Shown here: positions 57,501-64,000 of the stretch, in pieces
How positions within the stretch are numbered: the first letter of the stretch is position 1
Layout of the letters: every line of letters begins with the position of its first letter
DNA from: Parapristionchus giblindavisi
Lineage: Eukaryota > Nematoda > Chromadorea > Rhabditida > Diplogasteridae
DNA: 64,000 nt
Reading direction: 5' to 3'
Assembly (NCBI GenBank): GCA_943737045.1
Contig: CALSFV010000273.1
Coordinates: 423,501-487,500, forward strand
The notes under the pieces: model-generated
Seen by the model: only the letters and a program-made list of their open reading frames with translations
Database searches by the model: none
Told to the model about the DNA's origin: nothing
Position numbers and translations under genes: made by a program

Positions 57501-60500
57501 AAAGGAAGTGGATACTCCATCAACATCAACATCTTCTACTCCTCTATCAATGATATTACCTAAGATCATTCCTTTGTTCCATGTTAATCCAGCTGAGAAG
57601 AAGAGTGATGTCGTTTCTGCGATCAAAATTGGTCAGTAATTTATTTTCAACATCATTCATAGATCGAAAAGTATGTTACATAGTACCAAGCCTGACCGGA
57701 TTTTGAGCCAAATTTGCCAAAAACCAAAAAAAAACCTGACCGGATTTTGAAAACCGATAATCTAGCTGTTCGACCCATGACTTCATTCATTTTCCTGTTG
57801 AAATTCAGTAGATTATTCAGTAGATTCATACATGGGCGCCGACATGGGGGTGCCCCATACATGGGCGGGGAACCTGGAGCTCGATTCTACAGGGGGCATT
57901 CGAACGAAAAATGATTAATTTTACAGGGGGGCTTTCAAATTTTTTTATCAAAAATTTCATCTAAACGTCATTTTTTACAGGGGGCATTCCACAAATTTTC
58001 TAAAAGCCCTAATTTTACAGGGGTGGGGGGCACCCCCATGTTGGCGCTCATGTATGGGGTGCCCCCCCCCCCCCCCCCCCGTAAAATTTTGATTCTGTGG
58101 AATGGCCCCTGTAAAAAAAGTGAAAAAGCATCGTTGAATCCATGGAATTCCCCCCTGTAAAATTATCATTTTTTGTTGGAATGCCCCCTATGGAATCGAG
58201 CTCCAGGTACCCCGCCCATGTATGGTGCGATTGACTAGAATATGCTATCTTTAAATGGAAAAAAGTATTATTTGTAGGAAAATTGCGATCGTTGTACTAC
58301 CAGAACACGAACAGAAGGAAGCTCACTCAAGCGATTGGGCAAAGTGAAGTAACTATTTATTATTTATTCATATTTTATTGAAATTGCTTATATTTCCATA
58401 GGTGGGCACGCTGGGGGAAAGGCTGTGCGCAACCGGGGAAGGGTAAGGCAAGGCTGTGCGCATAGCTATTTTTGACGAATTAGACTGGAAATTGTCCGAT
58501 TTTCGCGAGACAAGGCCATGCGCAAGTCCTCCATGGGAAGGCAAGGCTGTGTGTAAAAAATATTCGTTTTCACGCGCCCACCTATGTATATTTCTATCAC
58601 ACATATGAATTGTTTGTTGGAAGTTTGAGTTATTGCGATATGGATTGTTGTTTTTTATTTATTATTTATTATTATATTCATTTATAATGATGAAATATTA
58701 TTTATTTATTTATTTATCCATCAGTTAAAACAAGAATAATGACATTGAGAATAATAATGATTGATGTTGTTTTCAGTGCAAGAAGTGTACAATCTGCGAT
58801 GTATCTATTCCATCTTCTTTCGAACTTCTAATACATATTCTCGATCCCTCTCATCTCAAAAAGGTATTTGGAATAGAGGATTTAGTAACCTAATTTGCGT
58901 CGGCCTTATTTTTGTATCCTTTATATCATTGATCTAACAGGGTCAACTAGATTACGATGGGAACGGTAAGATGGAATATAGAAGGGTGCATAAAATAATA
59001 TATAATATAATCATACATGGGCGGGGTACCTGGAGCTCGATTCTACAGGGGGCATCCGAACGAAAAATGTCTAATTTTACAAGGGGCCTTCACTTTTTTT
59101 TCAAAAATGTCACCTAATCTTCGTTTTTTACAGGGAGCATTCCACAAATTTTTGAAAAACCCTAATTTTACAAGGGGCACCCCCATGTTGGAGCCCATGT
59201 ATGAATAGAATGTACAGAAAGAAAGATGAATTCAGTGTGAAATTAATAATAATTATCATAATAATAATACTTTAATTGCGCTCGGAATGAACAATACATT
59301 TTAGGATACGTACTAGAAAAATGGTTGAAAACATGCTTGAATGTGAAAGAAACATAATAATGTGAGGTTATTTAAGTTTGAGAATGCGGGTGGTGTGATA
59401 TCAGTGAGTGCATATGAATACTGGAAGAATCGATGTGAGATGTTCCCTAAAGGACAGGAGATCAAAGATCATCCCAAGGTGATCATTACTGTAGTTCGTG
59501 TACTATATTCGTAGGTCGAAAAGTACGTTGCAAAGTACGAAGCCCGACTGCATTTTGCGATTTTTGTGAAATTACAAGCGAATTTTGTGACAACCAGACC
59601 GTATTTCGCAAGTCTGTAACGTAGATTTTCGACTTATGGCTATATCATTATACCGTTATCGTGATCTGTAGCAGCATTTGTTTTGGTAGAAGAAATACGG
59701 TAGCAAAGGAATCGATTCAGAAGGAAATTGTCGCTGATCGATTGGTTGATCTGATGGTAACGTTGAAGACCAAGCCACTGATTGAGTGTAATGTGGATGG
59801 AGATTCGACTGAAGGTATGACACGATTGAACTATACCGTAATCAATCATGAATAACAATGAGCTCAATAAATAAATATTAATTCCTGATTCTCTCACCAA
59901 CTTGAGCCTTGTTTCAGCATCACTCGATAATATCGCTCAGATTCGTGAATTTTTTCGTCTCAATGTAGATATCGGAACCATTAATCGATTGGATTGGAAT
60001 GTTGACGTATGCTTTTCAAGTTTATTTTTTAAACCTAAAATATCAAATTCAAATGATTCGCTTTTTTTCCAGCGAGGTAATTGCTCAGTGTGTAATACAT
60101 ACACTGGATCAAACTTCATCGGACACTTTATCCATATCATGAATCCCGTTCATTTGAGAGAGGTACGCTGATCTTTGGTTTACTGTAGGTTACTGTAGTA
60201 TCATACATTTTCGGCGCCATCACCGGATTTTTTTATATAGAGGGTCGATCTAGAAAAATTGTTTTTTTTCGCTTAAATTGTAATCTTTCGCTTAAAAATG
60301 AGCTTTATATCGTGTGACTATCCCATACATTGCCACACCCTCGCAGTGCGAGGATTGACCCACTATATAAGGCCCATTTTAGACCACTTGATAAAAAAAT
60401 GAAGGAAAAATGACGATTTTAAGCAAAAATAACGAATTTAATTTTTCGAACGAATTTGGAAAAATGACGATTTTAAGCAAAAATAACGAATTTTGTGAAT

Positions 60501-63500
60501 CAACCCACCCTATTTCGAGAATTGACCCACTATATAAAGATAAACGTCGAGCGCATACATGGGCACCACTGCCGCTAGCGGCAATACACCCCCGATTTTT
60601 GGCACCCGACCCCCCCGATTTTCCAAAAAAAAAACACTCAAAATGATGTATAAATGCTCCATTTTTTTGCTTTTGACCCCCGATTTTTGCGTCCGACCCT
60701 CCGATTTTAATTTCCAGCGGCAATGCCCGCCCACGTATGGTCGAGCGTACCGAAAATGTATGGTCTATCCTGGAAATGAGCCATATACAATGGGTCGATC
60801 CTCACACTGTGAGGGTATGGAAATGTCTGACGCTGATCTTTGGTCTACTATAGGCTACTGTAATATCGATCAATCATTTAAGTTCCGTTCAAAAGTCGGC
60901 CCGGTTACGGTAGGGACACTCGCGTTCTTCGTCTCTCTCATATCACATTATCTGAAGAAGGGACACGAAAATGCCGGTGAACATTTCATATTTCTTTTTT
61001 TTTAAATCCAATTCCTTTTGCGTTTGCAGCGTATAGTGTGCTGGTCAGGAGCAGCATTGAGGAGGTTGGTACTTCTTAATGCATCTAACCATAATACATA
61101 AAAATTTCATTTCCTATTAATATTATAATAATTATAATATTATTATTAATATTATTATAATATTATTATTATATTAATATTATTAATATTATTATTAATA
61201 TTATTAATAATTAATAATTGTATTTCGTGCTTGTAGAATCCTCGATTATCGAATCTTCCATCCCTGATTGAGGCGCATGACGCAATTATCGATCTTCTAC
61301 CTCCTATACCAGAGATTCTTCCTCTTATTGAAGTTGATAATAGAGACACCAGTGATACTGGTAATATTTTGATCTTTGATCTCTCATTCAATCGATATAT
61401 TATATCTTGCAGTACCCTTCTGGGAAGTTGGTATTCTCGCAGCCTCGTATCGTGAACATCCAAATAGGCAACTAATCGATTTCTATATGAAGAGATACAC
61501 AAAGATGGTAAGTTATGATTGATTATAATCATATGTCGAAAAGTATGTTACAAAGAACCATGACCGGATTTTGAGCCAAAATTTCACAAAAATCGAAAAA
61601 AACTGAAAACCGATAACCTAGCTATTCGTCCTATGATTATAATTAGATGTCATACGAATGATAAATATTCAAGGATTGTATATAATTCATTCCCCCCTTC
61701 CCTTGGTTTGTTTGTTCATCTTTTGTCCATCTTTGATACACTATTTGTTTTCTTTGATACACTGATCTTTGATCTTTTTTCCCCAGTTTGATTACATGCG
61801 TCATTGTTCGTGCACAAGATCGCGTATATCATTTGCTCTAAATGTTCGTGGAGAAGAGCAAATAACGAAGATATTCGAACATATTGCCGACTTTCAGCAT
61901 CAGTATGCGGTTCGCTCATTCATTTATCCCTTTTATTTGCTCACAATTATTATTTTGATTGATATTACTACATAAAAATCAAGGGTTAATCAATATTATT
62001 TCGTTAATGCGGTGTTACATTTTCCTTACGTGCGTACGCCGTAACACCTCTCCGCCGCGTCTCCGTCGTTACGGCGGGGGTTACGGCGTACGCATGTAAG
62101 GAAATGTAACACCGCATGAACATGTGCTGATCACGGAATGTTTTCTGATTTTTCCCTTCCAACATTGAAATATTTCCTAATTATTCTAGTATCAACTTGG
62201 CAATGGTCGTATCACTCGTGATTCCATCAATTTCTATCGCAAAATACTCGAAGCTTTCCCGCATGATGGATGGAGTTTACCACGTGAGTATAGTAGTCCT
62301 TCTATTTATTTATTTATTTTTTATTTATTTTCCTTCTAACCAATACACAAAAGATGAATGGATATATGTAGGAATGTTAGCATTTCGGATACGGGCTAGC
62401 CTTTTCGTTAGGCCTCTATAGCTGAAAGCTGGTTCCCTTGCACGATTTCTAGATCTCCGGACATTTGAATATTTGAATTTAGATTCCTAGCCATGGTTTA
62501 GCTAATTTTGCACATTATTTCCCATATCTGTGGTGGAGTTATCGCGTTGGGGAACGCTGGCGGAAATTCAAGCACTGGAAAAATGGGTAACTGACCCTTT
62601 AAGACGTTCGTAATGGGAAAAAGAAATGATCAACAAATTATAATGAATTCAATATTGAAATAAATTTATGCAAAACATTATCAGTATTGGTTTGCAGCGA
62701 TCACTCCAATCGATGAACCGTTTCTACCATTCATGGGACAGAATCCTATGTCGACGAAAACATGTACGGTATTCGTATATTGATTGACTTTCCAATTCAA
62801 TTTATTGATTGACTTTGGGTGTTAAATGATTACGCTCTGCAGTACCTGTGGCGAAGTTCGACGAGGTTCGAGACGCCATTCGATCTACGAAGATAACTGG
62901 TAGTATAATAGTGGATGCATTCCCGGATGAAATGATGAAGGTATTCATGATATATGTTGCATACCAGTCAACTTTTCTTTATTATGCATCGGCCTCATAG
63001 GTCGAAAAGTCTGTTACAAAGTACCGAGCCTGGTTGCATTTTGCGCCAAAATTTGCCAAAAATCTAAAAACCTTATCGCTTTTTGAAAACGGCTAACATT
63101 TCGACCTATGATTGGCCTACTTTATTTAACCTTTCCTATTCACCAATTGCACCTTCCGTTTTCTCTTTATCATGTTATAATGGATATGAATTCGTATTGC
63201 ATTAGAGGTATGGGGGAAACAATTGTGATTGATATAATTGTATACGAACCCTTTCTACCATTCATGGGACAGGCCTTGAAATTGTCACTGGCCTAGCAGT
63301 GATCACCCGCGGTGATAAGACGTTTCAGAAATTTCACTTCGGAAAAGGACACTTCAGAAACTAATTTTCAGAAAAGGACGTTTCAGAAATTTCGCTTCAG
63401 AAAATGCTATTTCGGAAAATCTTTTTCAGAAAAGGACGTTTCAGAAATTTTCATTTCAGAAATTCCAACTCAGAAAAGGACGTTTCAGAAATTGGCACGT

Positions 63501-64000
63501 CAGAAATTCCAACTCAGAAAAGGACGTTTCAGAAATTTTTTTCAGAAATATCAACTCAGAAAAGGACGTTTCAGAAAATTTTCCCGTTGTAGTTGAATGC
63601 TACTACATCTAAATTTAATTTAATTTATTTTCTGAAACGTCCTTTTCTGAGTTGATATTTCTGAAGTGCCAATTTCTGAAACGTCCTTTTCTGAGTTGAT
63701 ATTTCTGAAGTGCCAATTTCTGAAACGTCCTTTTCTGAGTTGGAATTTCTGGAAAAAATTTATGAAACGTCCTTTTCTGGAAAATCATATCTCAAGTGGA
63801 AATTTCTGAAACGTCCTTTTCTGAAGAGGATTTTCTCAAATAGCACTTTCTGAAGTGAAATTTCTGAAACGTCTTCACCATCACCCGCAGGACTTGATAT
63901 CTTCGTGTGCCTTGAATAACGGGTTGTACCTTACCTTTACTTTAGTAATGTATAATTGGTACAGCTCCGTCATTGTCGTGTGTGTCATTGGGTCAAGTTT
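54576..64000 (+). CDS. GYF-helicase gene, copy 2 (3' partial)
   Basis: Starts ATG at 54576 with the same exons as copy 1, shifted by 18,389 to 18,394 bases, and leaves the window inside the zinc exon of module 5 (equivalent of 45606). All coding exons read appear unchanged, so both copies could be active. Because the duplication unit ends at 51488 in copy 1, only copy 2 can be followed by the gene's original 3' flank. It is the better candidate for the complete gene. Confidence 0.75.
63305..63893. mobile_element. Foldback of TTTCAGAAAAGGACG repeats, copy 2
   Basis: The equivalent of 44911-45499 in the second duplication unit. The MITE-like and palindrome copies listed for 36.7-44.7 kb likewise recur about 18.39 kb further on and are not listed again. 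Confidence 0.85.

Larger units (their letters stand above)
51489..64000. repeat. Tandem duplication unit, copy 2 (continues past the window)
   Basis: Matches 33100 to 45606 of copy 1. The junction lies where a foldback-arm remnant (ending AATTAATCTTTATAATAA) meets the intron sequence 19 bases from DBT exon 7. Confidence 0.95.

Overview
The window is nuclear DNA of an animal, most likely a nematode. It is AT-rich and its genes are cut into many short exons with TTTCAG-like 3' splice sites and some mini-introns of about 45 bases. At four gene starts an AG acceptor sits only 1-4 bases before the ATG, as expected for spliced-leader trans-splicing. The species cannot be named from this sequence. 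All gene models below were assembled by hand from splice signals, phase continuity and recognisable protein families.

Layout. (1) 1-8.1 kb, plus strand: a gene that enters from the left edge and carries a histidine/aspartate-rich region made by tandemly repeated 66-base exons with private 45-base introns (4133-5201). A small minus-strand LEM-domain gene (2139-3245) lies inside its apparent intron, and a short helical 3' gene end follows at 7860-8122. (2) 10.1-17.0 kb, minus: a complete mitochondrial pyrimidine-nucleotide carrier (SLC25A33/A36 type), 11 exons. (3) 17.0-22.1 kb: mostly microsatellites and repeats, with one tRNA-Glu(CTC). (4) 22.1-23.35 kb, plus: an unidentified multi-pass membrane protein. 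(5) 24.0-35.7 kb, minus: DBT, the E2 acyltransferase of the branched-chain 2-oxoacid dehydrogenase complex, 14 exons. Its 7-kb intron 7 holds two large foldback elements, one of them hosting a pol-deleted LTR retrotransposon. (6) 36.2-50 kb, plus, head-to-head with DBT: a gene of about 1,130 codons and at least 35 exons. It encodes a GYF domain, five copies of a four-exon zinc-finger module and a degenerate eIF4A-like DEAD-box helicase fold. I know of no described protein with this architecture; it is the best candidate for something new.

(7) The segment 33,100-51,488 (18,389 bp) is repeated head-to-tail from 51,489 to the window end with almost no differences. The duplication copies the whole GYF-helicase region but only exons 1-7 of DBT (transit peptide, lipoyl domain, E3-binding domain, linker). 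The second DBT copy therefore lacks the catalytic domain. Either this is a very recent tandem duplication or an assembly artefact.

Repeats dominate the non-coding space: foldback elements, at least four families of short MITE-like elements, a tRNA-like SINE candidate and many simple repeats. No operon-like gene cooperation is evident. DBT and the pyrimidine carrier are both mitochondrial, but they are separate genes.
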